A stretch of 54,495 nucleotides of DNA, from contig JAJTYR010000024.1 of NCBI GenBank assembly GCA_021463505.1, positions 1 through 54,495 of the forward strand. Direction: 5' to 3'. This DNA comes from Burkholderiaceae bacterium. GTDB lineage: Bacteria; Pseudomonadota; Gammaproteobacteria; Burkholderiales; Burkholderiaceae_E. Shown here piece by piece: positions 42,579 through 50,210 of the stretch. The notes below the pieces were generated by a model, which had not been told where the DNA came from, did no database searches, and worked only from the letters and a program-made list of their open reading frames with translations. Position 1 is the first letter of the stretch; each line of letters starts with the position of its first letter. The position numbers and the translations under genes were made by a program.

Positions 42579-42608
42579 AAGGGCGAACGAGAGTTCGCCC
42601 TTTTTTTT
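42579..42608 (+). terminator. Rho-independent terminator after tRNA-Asp
   Basis: A 10-bp stem (42579-42588 with 42593-42602) and a GAGA loop are followed by an uninterrupted run of eight or more T residues. It ends only 13 bases before the ppiD ATG, so ppiD can be transcribed only by read-through or from a start inside the tRNA region. Confidence 0.9.
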
Positions 42609-42621
42609 CCGGCAGGTGCGC

Positions 42622-44538
42622 ATGTTCGATACGGTCAGGAAACACCAACGGCTGATGCAGTTCCTGCTGCTCGTGCTGATCTTTCCGGCATTCGCGTTCT
42701 TCGGCATCCAGGGATACGACCAGTTCTTTGCCGACGACGGCACGGTGGCCACCGTGGGCGCGAGCAGGATCACCCGGCAGGACTACGACCTCGCGCACCG
42801 CCGCCAGATCGAGCAGTTGCGCCAGATGATGGGCGATCGCTTCGATACGTCGCTGCTCGACAACGACGCCGCGCGCGCCCAGATCCTCGATGGCCTGATC
42901 GCCCAGCGCGTGCTGCTCGCCGAGGCGATCGACAAGCGCATTGCGGTGCCCGACGACCAGTTGCGCCGCGCGATCCTGGCGGTGCCCGGATTGACTGGCG
43001 GCGACGGCAAGTTCGACTTCGAACGTTACCGGCAACTGCTGCGCGCCCAGGGCAAGAGCGAGCAGATGTTCGAGAGCGAGATGCGCGGCGACCTGGCACT
43101 GCAGACGCTGCCCGAGGCGATCTCGCAGAGCGCGTTCGTTCCGGCTTCGCTGGTGGATCGCATGATCGCGCTGGGCGAGCAGACGCGCGAAGTGCGTGAA
43201 TGGCCGTCGCGCACCGAGGACTACGTCGCGCAGCCGAAACCGGACGACGGGCAACTGCTGGCCTGGTACGAGCGCAATGCCCAGGTGTTCGAGGTGCCCG
43301 AGAACGCGCGCGTCGAATACCTGGTGTTGTCGGGTGAGGCGGTGGCGAAGCAGATCGAGGTTCCGGAGCACGACGCGCGCGCCTACTACGAGCAGAACAA
43401 GGCGCGCTACGGCACGCCGGAAGAGCGCCGCGCGAGCCACATCCTGGTGAAGCTCGAACCCGGGGCGAGCGACGGGCAGAAGAGCGCGGCGCGTGCCCGG
43501 GCCGGGGAGTTGCTCGCGAAACTGAAGGCGGGCGCCGAATTCGCAACGCTCGCGAAAGCCGAGTCGCAGGATCCTGGCTCGGCGGCTGCGGGCGGCGATC
43601 TCGGTTTCTTCACGCGCGACACCATGGTCAAGCCGTTCGCCGACGCCGCGTTCGCGCTGAAGGAGGGCGAGACCAGCGGCGTCGTGGAGTCGGAGTTCGG
43701 TCTGCACATCATCAGGCTCACCGGTATCCGGCCCGCCGCGCAGCGTGACTTCGAATCGGTGCGCGTGTCGATCGAGGCCGAGATCCGCGCGCAGAAGGCG
43801 GGGGCGCGTTTTGCCGAGGCGGCCGAAACCTTCAGCAACCTGGTCTACGAGCAGGCCGACTCGCTGGCGCCGGCCGCGCAGCGCTTCGGCCTGCAGGTGC
43901 AGAGCGCCGACGAGGTCGGTCGCGCCGGAAGCGCGAAGTTGCCGCGCGAGCATCCGCTGAACAATCCGCGGCTGCTCGCGGCGCTGTTCAGCGCCGATTC
44001 GATCGCCGGCAAACGCAACACCGAGGCAGTCGACGTCGGCGGCAACACGCTGGTTTCGGCACGCATCGTCGAGCACCGGCCGGCGCGGCGCAAGCCGTTC
44101 GAGTCGGTCAAGGACGAAGTGCGCCAGCGGATGGTGCGCGAGGAGGCGCACGCGCTCGCGGTACAGGCGGGCCAGGCGCGACTGAAGGCGCTGCGCGCCG
44201 GCGAGGCGCCGGATGGCATGTCGGCGCCGCGCACGGTCACGCGTGCGCCGGGCGAAGCCATGCCGGCGGCCGCGATTGTCGCCGTGTTCGGCGCACCGTC
44301 GGAGCCATTGCCGGTCTTCGTGGGCGCCGACCTCGGCGATCGCGGCTACGTCGTCTACCAGGTCACGAAGGTGAACCTGCCCGACGCGGCGCGCGTCGCG
44401 CAGCGGCGTGACACCTATCGCCGGCAGTTGCAGCAGGTCTACGCGCAGCAGGCGTTGAGCGACTACCTCGAATCGCTGAAGGCGCGCTCGAAGATCGAGC
44501 GCCATCCGGAACGCCTGGCGGGCGCGGAGGGCCGCTGA
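42622..44538 (+). CDS. ppiD: Periplasmic folding chaperone PpiD (SurA N-domain/parvulin family)
   Basis: PpiD is an inner-membrane-anchored periplasmic chaperone that works near the Sec translocon. The 638-residue protein has one N-terminal membrane anchor (FLLLVLIFPAFAFFGIQGY, about residues 15-33) and a SurA-type chaperone domain. A parvulin-like PPIase domain follows (RRASHILVKLEPG; GGDLGFFTRDTMVKPFADAAF; EFGLHIIRLTGIRP). The ATG at 42622 is preferred to the GTG at 42616 because MFDTVRKHQR is the family's usual start. The gene begins right behind a tRNA terminator. Confidence 0.93.
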   Translation: MFDTVRKHQRLMQFLLLVLIFPAFAFFGIQGYDQFFADDGTVATVGASRITRQDYDLAHRRQIEQLRQMMGDRFDTSLLDNDAARAQILDGLIAQRVLLAEAIDKRIAVPDDQLRRAILAVPGLTGGDGKFDFERYRQLLRAQGKSEQMFESEMRGDLALQTLPEAISQSAFVPASLVDRMIALGEQTREVREWPSRTEDYVAQPKPDDGQLLAWYERNAQVFEVPENARVEYLVLSGEAVAKQIEVPEHDARAYYEQNKARYGTPEERRASHILVKLEPGASDGQKSAARARAGELLAKLKAGAEFATLAKAESQDPGSAAAGGDLGFFTRDTMVKPFADAAFALKEGETSGVVESEFGLHIIRLTGIRPAAQRDFESVRVSIEAEIRAQKAGARFAEAAETFSNLVYEQADSLAPAAQRFGLQVQSADEVGRAGSAKLPREHPLNNPRLLAALFSADSIAGKRNTEAVDVGGNTLVSARIVEHRPARRKPFESVKDEVRQRMVREEAHALAVQAGQARLKALRAGEAPDGMSAPRTVTRAPGEAMPAAAIVAVFGAPSEPLPVFVGADLGDRGYVVYQVTKVNLPDAARVAQRRDTYRRQLQQVYAQQALSDYLESLKARSKIERHPERLAGAEGR

Positions 44539-44549
44539 CGGCGATCCGG

Positions 44550-45617
44550 TCAGGCCAGGCCGATCGCCAGGATGCGCTGCGCCGCCTCGTCGAGCGCAGG
44601 CTCGTCGGCGCCGGCCAGTTCCACCGCCTGCGCCTCGTCGATCCGCAGGTAGTTGCGTTTCATCGAGCGATCGTAGGCTGGATCGTAGTGCTGCGCCAGC
44701 ATCGACTCGACGAAGCCGTCCCACTGTCCGGCGTCGGCCATCGCCCTCCAGGCGTCGATCTGGCGGCGTCCGTGCAACGCGGCGAGCCGCTCGAGGCGTT
44801 CGAACAGCAGCACCGGGTCGTCGACGAAATGACGGTACTCGCGCAGCAGCAACGCGGCGCGCACCGGCACCGCTGCGTCGAGCCGGATGCAGGGTGCCGA
44901 GCGCATCGTCGCGATCAGTGCGTCGGGCACGTGGCAACGCCCGACGCGGCGACTCTCCGATTCGACGAACACCGGGCGCGCGGGCTCGAAGCGGCGGATC
45001 GCGTCCCACAGCCCGGTCTCGAAGCCTTTCTGCGTCGGCTGTGGCGCGTCGGGCATCGGCCCGAGTACCGAACCGCGGTGGCGCGCGATGGCCTCCAGGT
45101 CGAGCACCTGCGCGCCGGCGGCGGCCAGTCGCTGCAGCACGAGGCTCTTGCCGGTGCCGGTGCGACCGGCGAGCACGCACAGGCGCAGCCCGGCAGGCCA
45201 GCGGCCGAGGTCGTCGAGCACGCGGCGCCGGAATGCGCGATAGCCGCCGTCGATCACGGCAGTGCGCCAGCCGATGCGCGCAAACACGCTCGCCAGTGCC
45301 GCCGAGCGGTTGCCGCCGCGCCAGCAGTAGACCAGCGGGCGCCAGTCGTGCGGGCGCCGGGCGAACAACTGGTCGATCAGCGCCCCGACATTGCGCGCGA
45401 CGATGGCCGCGCCGGCACGCCGCGCCTCGAAAGCCGAGCGCTGCCTGTGGATCGTGCCCACCTGTGCACGTTGCGCGTCGTCGAGCACTGGAGCGTTGAG
45501 CGCCGCGGGCAGGTGGTCTTCGGCGAATTCGGACGGGCTGCGCGCATCGACGATGGTGTCGAAGCCGTCGAGCCGCGCAACCGCCTCGTCGATCGGAAGC
45601 AGCACGGGGTCTTTCAT
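44550..45617 (-). CDS. mnmH: tRNA 2-selenouridine/geranyl-2-thiouridine synthase
   Basis: MnmH (SelU, YbbB) replaces sulfur by selenium, via a geranylated intermediate, at wobble uridine 34 of some tRNAs. The 355-residue protein has an N-terminal rhodanese domain (DTIVDARSPSEFAEDHLP; catalytic Cys in LVYCWRGGNRSAAL). A P-loop domain follows with LAGRTGTGKSLVLQRLA. The ATG at 45617 (MKDPVLLPIDEA) was chosen over an upstream ATG by family N-terminus. It needs selenophosphate from SelD, which is not in this window. It converges on ppiD with an 11-base gap. Confidence 0.94.
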   Translation of the reverse strand: MKDPVLLPIDEAVARLDGFDTIVDARSPSEFAEDHLPAALNAPVLDDAQRAQVGTIHRQRSAFEARRAGAAIVARNVGALIDQLFARRPHDWRPLVYCWRGGNRSAALASVFARIGWRTAVIDGGYRAFRRRVLDDLGRWPAGLRLCVLAGRTGTGKSLVLQRLAAAGAQVLDLEAIARHRGSVLGPMPDAPQPTQKGFETGLWDAIRRFEPARPVFVESESRRVGRCHVPDALIATMRSAPCIRLDAAVPVRAALLLREYRHFVDDPVLLFERLERLAALHGRRQIDAWRAMADAGQWDGFVESMLAQHYDPAYDRSMKRNYLRIDEAQAVELAGADEPALDEAAQRILAIGLA

Positions 45618-45658
45618 CGAAACGGCGCCGGCGCCCGCGCAGGGCACCGGTCGAAGGC

Positions 45659-45695
45659 GGCCGGTGCGGCCGATTGGCCGGTGCGGCCGATTCTA
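45659..45695 (-). repeat. 17-bp perfect tandem repeat at the mnmH promoter
   Basis: GGCCGGTGCGGCCGATT occurs twice in perfect tandem (45659-45675 and 45676-45692). The second copy runs into the minus-strand -10 hexamer TAGAAT (45695-45690). The repeats therefore form the first about 30 bases of the mnmH transcript, which has a leader of roughly 65 bases before the ATG. The unit can fold back on itself (GGCCG with CGGCC). Confidence 0.6.
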
Positions 45696-45769
45696 TCAGC
45701 GCCGGGCGGCGCGTGATCGCGGCGCGGCGCGCCATCGCGGCCTTGCCCGCAACCGGGCCGGCGGCCACG

Positions 45770-45775
45770 TACAAT
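45770..45775 (+). promoter_or_regulatory. -10 hexamer of the DUF1178 gene
   Basis: TACAAT would start transcription near 45782. That leaves a very short leader that still includes a GGGGA ribosome binding site (45783-45787) correctly spaced for the ATG at 45796. Confidence 0.45.
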
Positions 45776-45795
45776 GCGGATCGGGGAACATGACG

Positions 45796-46260
45796 ATGAA
45801 AGTCTTCGATCTCGCCTGTGAGCACGACCACCGCTTCGAAGGCTGGTTCGGATCGGCGCAGGCATTCGACGAGCAACTCGCGCGCGGATTCGTCGAATGC
45901 CCGGTCTGCACCAGCCGTGCGGTACAGCGGATGCCGAGCGCGCCACGGCTGAACCTGTCGGCCGCGCCCGAGCCGAAACAGCCGGCCCGGCAGCCGGGGC
46001 ACGAGCCGGTCGCTGCGGCCATGCCGACGCCGCAGCAGCTGCAGGCGCTGTGGATGAAGATGGCCAGGCACCTGGCCGAGAACACCGAGGACGTCGGCGA
46101 GCGGTTCGCCGACGAGGCACGGCGTATCCACTACAACGAGGCGCCCGAGCGCGGCATCCGTGGCCTGGCGACGCGCGAGCAGCGCGCCGAACTCGAGGAC
46201 GAGGGCATCGACGTCTTCTCGTTCCCGCTGCCCGCCGCCGCCAAGGAAACGCTGCAGTAG
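45796..46260 (+). CDS. DUF1178 family zinc-ribbon-like protein
   Basis: This 154-residue protein belongs to the DUF1178 family. It begins MKVFDLACEHDHRFEGWFGS and has a zinc-ribbon-like pair of cysteines in VECPVCTSRAVQRMPSAPRL. A Pro/Gln-rich linker leads to a conserved C-terminal helix pair (ARHLAENTEDVGERFADEAR; HYNEAPERGIRGLA). The function is unknown. The ATG at 45796 has better ribosome binding site spacing than the ATG at 45790. It converges with the GST gene downstream. Confidence 0.88.
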   Translation: MKVFDLACEHDHRFEGWFGSAQAFDEQLARGFVECPVCTSRAVQRMPSAPRLNLSAAPEPKQPARQPGHEPVAAAMPTPQQLQALWMKMARHLAENTEDVGERFADEARRIHYNEAPERGIRGLATREQRAELEDEGIDVFSFPLPAAAKETLQ

Positions 46261-46264
46261 GGCT

Positions 46265-46957
46265 TCAGCGCCGCGCGTACTGGGTGGCGCCGAACAGGTT
46301 CTCGCGCGCCTTGTCGTCCATCGGCTTGCGCCGGTCGGCCAGCACGGTGAGCGCGCGCACCACGGCGGCACGCTTGCCGATCGTCTCGTACCAGCGCTTC
46401 ACGCCGGGATAGTCGGCCAGGTCGATGCCCTGGCTGGCGTGCGAGCGTATCCACGGCCAGGTCGCGATGTCGGCGATCGAATACTGGCGCCCGCCGAGGA
46501 AGGCGCCGGTGGCTGCGAGCCGGCGGTCGAGGACGCGATACAGCCGCGCGGCCTCTTTCGTGTAGCGATCGATCGCGTAGGGGATCGGCTCGGGCGCGTA
46601 GATGCGGAAATGGTGCGCCTGCCCGAGCATGGGGCCGACGCCGCCCATCTGGAACATCAGCCACTGCAGGACCTCGTACCTGCCGCGCGTGCTGCGGGGC
46701 AGGAACCTGCCGGTCTTGCCGGCGAGGTAGACGAGGATCGCGCCGGACTCGAACAGCGGGATCGGTCGGCCGTCGGGTCCGTCGCTGTCGACGATCGCCG
46801 GGATCTTGTTGTTCGGGCTGATCTCGAGGAACCGGGTCGAGAACTGCTCGCCGGCGCCGATGTCCACCGGATGCACGGCGTACGGCAGGCCGCACTCCTC
46901 GAGCATGATCTGGACCTTGTGACCGTTGGGCGTCGGCCAGGTGTAGAGGTCGATCAT
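46265..46957 (-). CDS. Glutathione S-transferase family protein, YfcG/YghU (nu-class) type
   Basis: This 230-residue protein has an N-terminal thioredoxin-like domain beginning MIDLYTWPTPNGHKVQIMLEE. It contains ISPNNKIPAIVD and the glutathione-binding pair LFESGAILVYLA. The TPNGHK stretch is typical of the YfcG/YghU disulfide-bond reductase group, where Thr/Asn rather than Tyr or Ser contacts glutathione. The C-terminal helical domain has FLGGRQYSIADIATWPW. It starts 11 bases after the acyl-CoA dehydrogenase stop and appears to be the last gene of that operon. Confidence 0.88.
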   Translation of the reverse strand: MIDLYTWPTPNGHKVQIMLEECGLPYAVHPVDIGAGEQFSTRFLEISPNNKIPAIVDSDGPDGRPIPLFESGAILVYLAGKTGRFLPRSTRGRYEVLQWLMFQMGGVGPMLGQAHHFRIYAPEPIPYAIDRYTKEAARLYRVLDRRLAATGAFLGGRQYSIADIATWPWIRSHASQGIDLADYPGVKRWYETIGKRAAVVRALTVLADRRKPMDDKARENLFGATQYARR

Positions 46958-46968
46958 GACGTGCGTCC

Positions 46969-48228
46969 TCAGGCGCCGCGCGCGGGCTGCGCCTTCGCGG
47001 CGCCGGGCACCGGCAGGTGCTTCGCGAGTTCGAGCTTGGCAATCGCGTTGCGGTGAACCTCGTCGGGGCCGTCGGCCAGCCGCAGCGTGCGCTGGTGCGC
47101 GTACTGCGAGGCGAGCGGGAAGTCGTCGCTGACGCCCGCGCCACCGTGCGCCTGGATCGCCCAGTCGAGGATCTGGCAGGCGATGTTCGGCGCGACCACC
47201 TTGATCATCGCGATCTCGGCCCTCGCGACCTTGTTGCCGACCGTGTCCATCATGTAGGCGGCCTTCAGCGTGAGAAGCCGCGCCTGGTCGATCAGGCAGC
47301 GCGCCTCGGCGATCCGCTCGTGCCAGACGTTGTGCGCGGAGATCGGCTTGCCGAAGGCGCTGCGCGAGGACAGCCGCCTGCACATGTATTCGAGGGCGCG
47401 CTCGGCCACGCCGATCGAGCGCATGCAGTGGTGGATGCGCCCCGGGCCGAGCCGGCCCTGCGCGATCTCGAAGCCGCGCCCCTCGCCGAGCAGGATGTTC
47501 TGCACCGGCACGCGCACGTTCTCGAAGGCGACTTCGCAGTGGCCGTGCGGGGCGTCGTCATAGCCGAACACGTTGAGCGGGCGCACCACGGTGATGCCGG
47601 GGGTGTCGGCGGGCACGACGATCATCGACTGCTGCTGGTGGCGGCCGGCCTCGGGGTCGGTCTTGCCCATGAAGATGTAGACCTTGCAGCGCGGGTCGCC
47701 CGCACCCGAAGTCCACCACTTGCGCCCGTTGACCAGGTAGTGATCGCCCTGGCGCTCGATGCGCGCCTCGATGTTGGTCGCGTCGGAGGAGGCGACCGCG
47801 GGCTCGGTCATCGCGAAGGCCGAGCGGATCTCGCCGGCGAGCAGCGGGTCGAGCCAGGCACGCTTGATCGGTTCGCTGGCGTAGCGCTCGAGCGTCTCCA
47901 TGTTGCCGGTGTCGGGCGCGCTGCAGTTGAAGACCTCCGGCGCCCAGGTGACGCGGCCCATGATCTCGCACAGCGGTGCGTAGTCGAGGTTCGACAGCCC
48001 TTCGGGGACCCGCGCGGACTTCGGCAGGAACAGGTTCCACAGGCCGGCCGCGCGCGCCTTCGGCTTGAGTTCCTCGACGATCTTCGTCGGGATCCACGCG
48101 TTGCCGGCGCGCCGGTTCGCCGACACCTCCTGGTAGAAGCGGCGCTCGTTCGGATAGATGTGTTCGTCCATGAAGGCGAGCAGGCGCTGGCGCAGGTCGG
48201 CGCAGCGTGTCGAATATTCGAATTCCAT
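46969..48228 (-). CDS. Acyl-CoA dehydrogenase, ACAD10/11-like
   Basis: This FAD acyl-CoA dehydrogenase has 419 residues. [21 protein letters not shown] is the flavin-binding MTEP motif, and [20 protein letters not shown] follows. [19 protein letters not shown] is near the C-terminus. In that last stretch an Asp (DGPDEVH) stands where medium-chain enzymes have the catalytic Glu, which is typical of the ACAD10/11 and LvaC type. Such enzymes act with an APH-type kinase on 4-hydroxyacyl-CoA. The kinase-like gene lies 59 bases upstream. The ATG at 48228 has an AAGGAG ribosome binding site. Confidence 0.92.
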   Translation of the reverse strand: MEFEYSTRCADLRQRLLAFMDEHIYPNERRFYQEVSANRRAGNAWIPTKIVEELKPKARAAGLWNLFLPKSARVPEGLSNLDYAPLCEIMGRVTWAPEVFNCSAPDTGNMETLERYASEPIKRAWLDPLLAGEIRSAFAMTEPAVASSDATNIEARIERQGDHYLVNGRKWWTSGAGDPRCKVYIFMGKTDPEAGRHQQQSMIVVPADTPGITVVRPLNVFGYDDAPHGHCEVAFENVRVPVQNILLGEGRGFEIAQGRLGPGRIHHCMRSIGVAERALEYMCRRLSSRSAFGKPISAHNVWHERIAEARCLIDQARLLTLKAAYMMDTVGNKVARAEIAMIKVVAPNIACQILDWAIQAHGGAGVSDDFPLASQYAHQRTLRLADGPDEVHRNAIAKLELAKHLPVPGAAKAQPARGA

Positions 48229-48287
48229 CAGGCTCTCCTTGGCCCGGATCCGGGCAGCCGGGGGTGGTGGTGTCGGGGCCGCAACGC

Positions 48288-49379
48288 TCAGCGCAACCGC
48301 TGTGCGATCTGCCAGCCCATCTCGGCCAGCGGGCGCGCGCGGCGCCCCGCCTCGAGCGCCTGCGCGCTCGAGGCGGTGCCGTCGAGCGCGCGCTTCATGA
48401 TGCCCTGCAGGATCGCCGCGAGCCGGAACATGTTGTAGGCGAGGTAGAAATCCCAGTGTGCGAGCGTGCGCGCCGCGTCGCGGCCGGTGCGCCGGCAGTA
48501 GGTCTCGACGTACTCGCGTTCCGACGGAATGCCCAGTGCCGCATGGTCCAGCCCGGCGATGCCGCGAAACTGCCCCGGTGCGATGTGCCAGGTCATGCAG
48601 TGATAGGAGAAGTCGGCCAGCGGGTGGCCGAGCGTGGACAGCTCCCAGTCGAGGATGGCGCGGATGCGCGGTTGCACGGGATCGAAGATCAGGTTGTCCA
48701 GCCGGAAGTCGCCGTGCACGATCGAGGTTTCGTCGCTGTCGGGGACGTGCCCGGGCAACCATTCGATCAGCCGGTTCATCGCCTCGATCGGTTCGGTCTC
48801 CGAAGCCTGGTACTGCCTGCTCCAGCGGCCGATCTGGCGCGCGAAATAGTTGCCCGGCCTGCCGAAGTCGCCCAGCCCGATCGCCGCGTAGTCGACTGTG
48901 TGCAGCGCCGCGATCACCCGGTTCATCTCGTCGTAGATCGCGCTGCGCCCGGAGTTCGACAGGCCCGGCAGCGACTGTTCCCACAGCACGCGGCCCTCGA
49001 CGTATTCCATGACGTAGAAGGCGCGCCCGATCACCGCTTCGTCTTCGCACAGCGCGTGCACGCGGGCCACCGGCAGGCCGGTGCCGGCGAGCGCCGCGAG
49101 CACGCGGTATTCGCGCTCGATCGCGTGCGCCGAGGGCAGCAGTCTCGCGACCGGCCCGGGCTTGGCGCGCATCACCCACGTGGTGCGCGGCGTGATCAGC
49201 CGGTAGGTGGGGTTCGACTGCCCGCCGCTGAAGAGCTCGATCGCCAGGGGCCCGGCGAAGCCGGGCACGTGCTCGCGCAGCCAGGCCGACAGCGCATCGG
49301 CATCGACCCGGTGGCGTTCGGGCACCGCGACGGTGCCGGGCTGGACAGCGTCGTTGCCGGTCTCGGGCGTTGCGGGCAC
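48288..49379 (-). CDS. APH-fold phosphotransferase (LvaA / ACAD10-11 kinase-like)
   Basis: This 363-residue member of the aminoglycoside phosphotransferase/choline kinase fold has [14 protein letters not shown] (glycine loop), MRAKPGP with the ATP-binding Lys, and the catalytic loop [32 protein letters not shown] carries the metal-binding Asp-Trp-Glu. Its neighbours make an antibiotic substrate unlikely. Homologues fused or adjacent to ACAD10/11 and Pseudomonas LvaA phosphorylate 4-hydroxyacyl-CoA. The GTG at 49379 has a GGAGA ribosome binding site; a TTG at 49412 overlapping the upstream stop is the alternative. Confidence 0.88.
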   Translation of the reverse strand: MPATPETGNDAVQPGTVAVPERHRVDADALSAWLREHVPGFAGPLAIELFSGGQSNPTYRLITPRTTWVMRAKPGPVARLLPSAHAIEREYRVLAALAGTGLPVARVHALCEDEAVIGRAFYVMEYVEGRVLWEQSLPGLSNSGRSAIYDEMNRVIAALHTVDYAAIGLGDFGRPGNYFARQIGRWSRQYQASETEPIEAMNRLIEWLPGHVPDSDETSIVHGDFRLDNLIFDPVQPRIRAILDWELSTLGHPLADFSYHCMTWHIAPGQFRGIAGLDHAALGIPSEREYVETYCRRTGRDAARTLAHWDFYLAYNMFRLAAILQGIMKRALDGTASSAQALEAGRRARPLAEMGWQIAQRLR

Positions 49380-49408
49380 GTCTTCTCCGTGCGGACGATG
49401 GCTGCGCG

Positions 49409-50206
49409 TCAATGCCCGGCGGCGTTGCGGTTGAACTGCGGCGCGCGCCGGGCGAGGAATGCGTCGATGCCTTCGCCGCTATCCGCGTGAAACAGCGCGG
49501 CCACGAAGTCGTCGCGCTCGCGCACCAACTGGTGCGCGAGCGTTTCGTGTTCGCGCGCCGACAGCAGCGCCTTGATGCGGCCCAGCGCGAAGGCCGGCCC
49601 GTCGGCGAGTTCGGCGGCGCGCGCCAGCGCACCGGCCAGCGCCTGGCCACGGGGCAGCACCGCATTGACCAGGCCCAGTGCGTGCAACCGGACGGCGCCG
49701 ACCGGCTGGCCACCGGCCAGCAGCTCGTAGGCGAGCGGGTAGGGCAGGCGCGTGGCGAGGAAGTGGCTGGCGCCGCCGTCGCAGGTGAGGCCGACCTTCA
49801 CGTAGGACATGACGAAGCGTGCGTCTTCGGCCGCGAAGACGAGGTCGCAGGCCAGAACCAGTGCGAAGCCCGCGCCGGCCGCGGCGCCTTCGACGGCGGC
49901 GATGACCGGTTTCGGACAGGCGCGAATCGCGCTGATCCACTCGCCGAGCAGGTCGATCGAGGCGGCCTGCACCGACGGGTCGGCCGAGCGGTTCTCGCGC
50001 AGCCGATGCAGGTTGCCGCCGGCGCAGAAGTGCTCGCCTTCGCCGGCGAGGACGACCGCGCGCACGCCGTGGTCTTCGCCGGCGGCGCGCAGCGCGGCCG
50101 CGCCGTCGCGGAAGACGTCGGGGTGCAGCGCGTTGCGTGCCTGCGGATTCGAGATGCGCAGCAGCAGCACTGCGCCGCGGCGCTCGGACAGCAGGCGCGC
50201 CGCCAT
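49409..50206 (-). CDS. Enoyl-CoA hydratase/isomerase (crotonase family, PaaG-like)
   Basis: This 265-residue crotonase has the CoA/oxyanion motifs [11 protein letters not shown] and [19 protein letters not shown]. The active-site region is [20 protein letters not shown]. It has no Glu at the first catalytic position of classic crotonase but keeps an Asp in TCDGG. This pattern is seen in PaaG-type isomerases with a single acid, so the reaction may be isomerisation rather than hydration. It starts 4 bases after the 3-hydroxyacyl-CoA dehydrogenase stop. Confidence 0.88.
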   Translation of the reverse strand: MAARLLSERRGAVLLLRISNPQARNALHPDVFRDGAAALRAAGEDHGVRAVVLAGEGEHFCAGGNLHRLRENRSADPSVQAASIDLLGEWISAIRACPKPVIAAVEGAAAGAGFALVLACDLVFAAEDARFVMSYVKVGLTCDGGASHFLATRLPYPLAYELLAGGQPVGAVRLHALGLVNAVLPRGQALAGALARAAELADGPAFALGRIKALLSAREHETLAHQLVRERDDFVAALFHADSGEGIDAFLARRAPQFNRNAAGH

Positions 50207-50210
50207 GGGG

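Noticed and set aside
42514-46371. A 1285-codon minus-strand frame through ppiD, mnmH and the DUF1178 gene
   Set aside because: It runs antisense to ppiD and through mnmH in another frame, and crosses tRNA-Asp and its terminator. It is a shadow frame.
48288-49379. Aminoglycoside resistance phosphotransferase
   Set aside because: Although it has the APH fold, it sits in an acyl-CoA operon next to an ACAD10/11-type dehydrogenase, and there are no signs of mobility or altered base composition.
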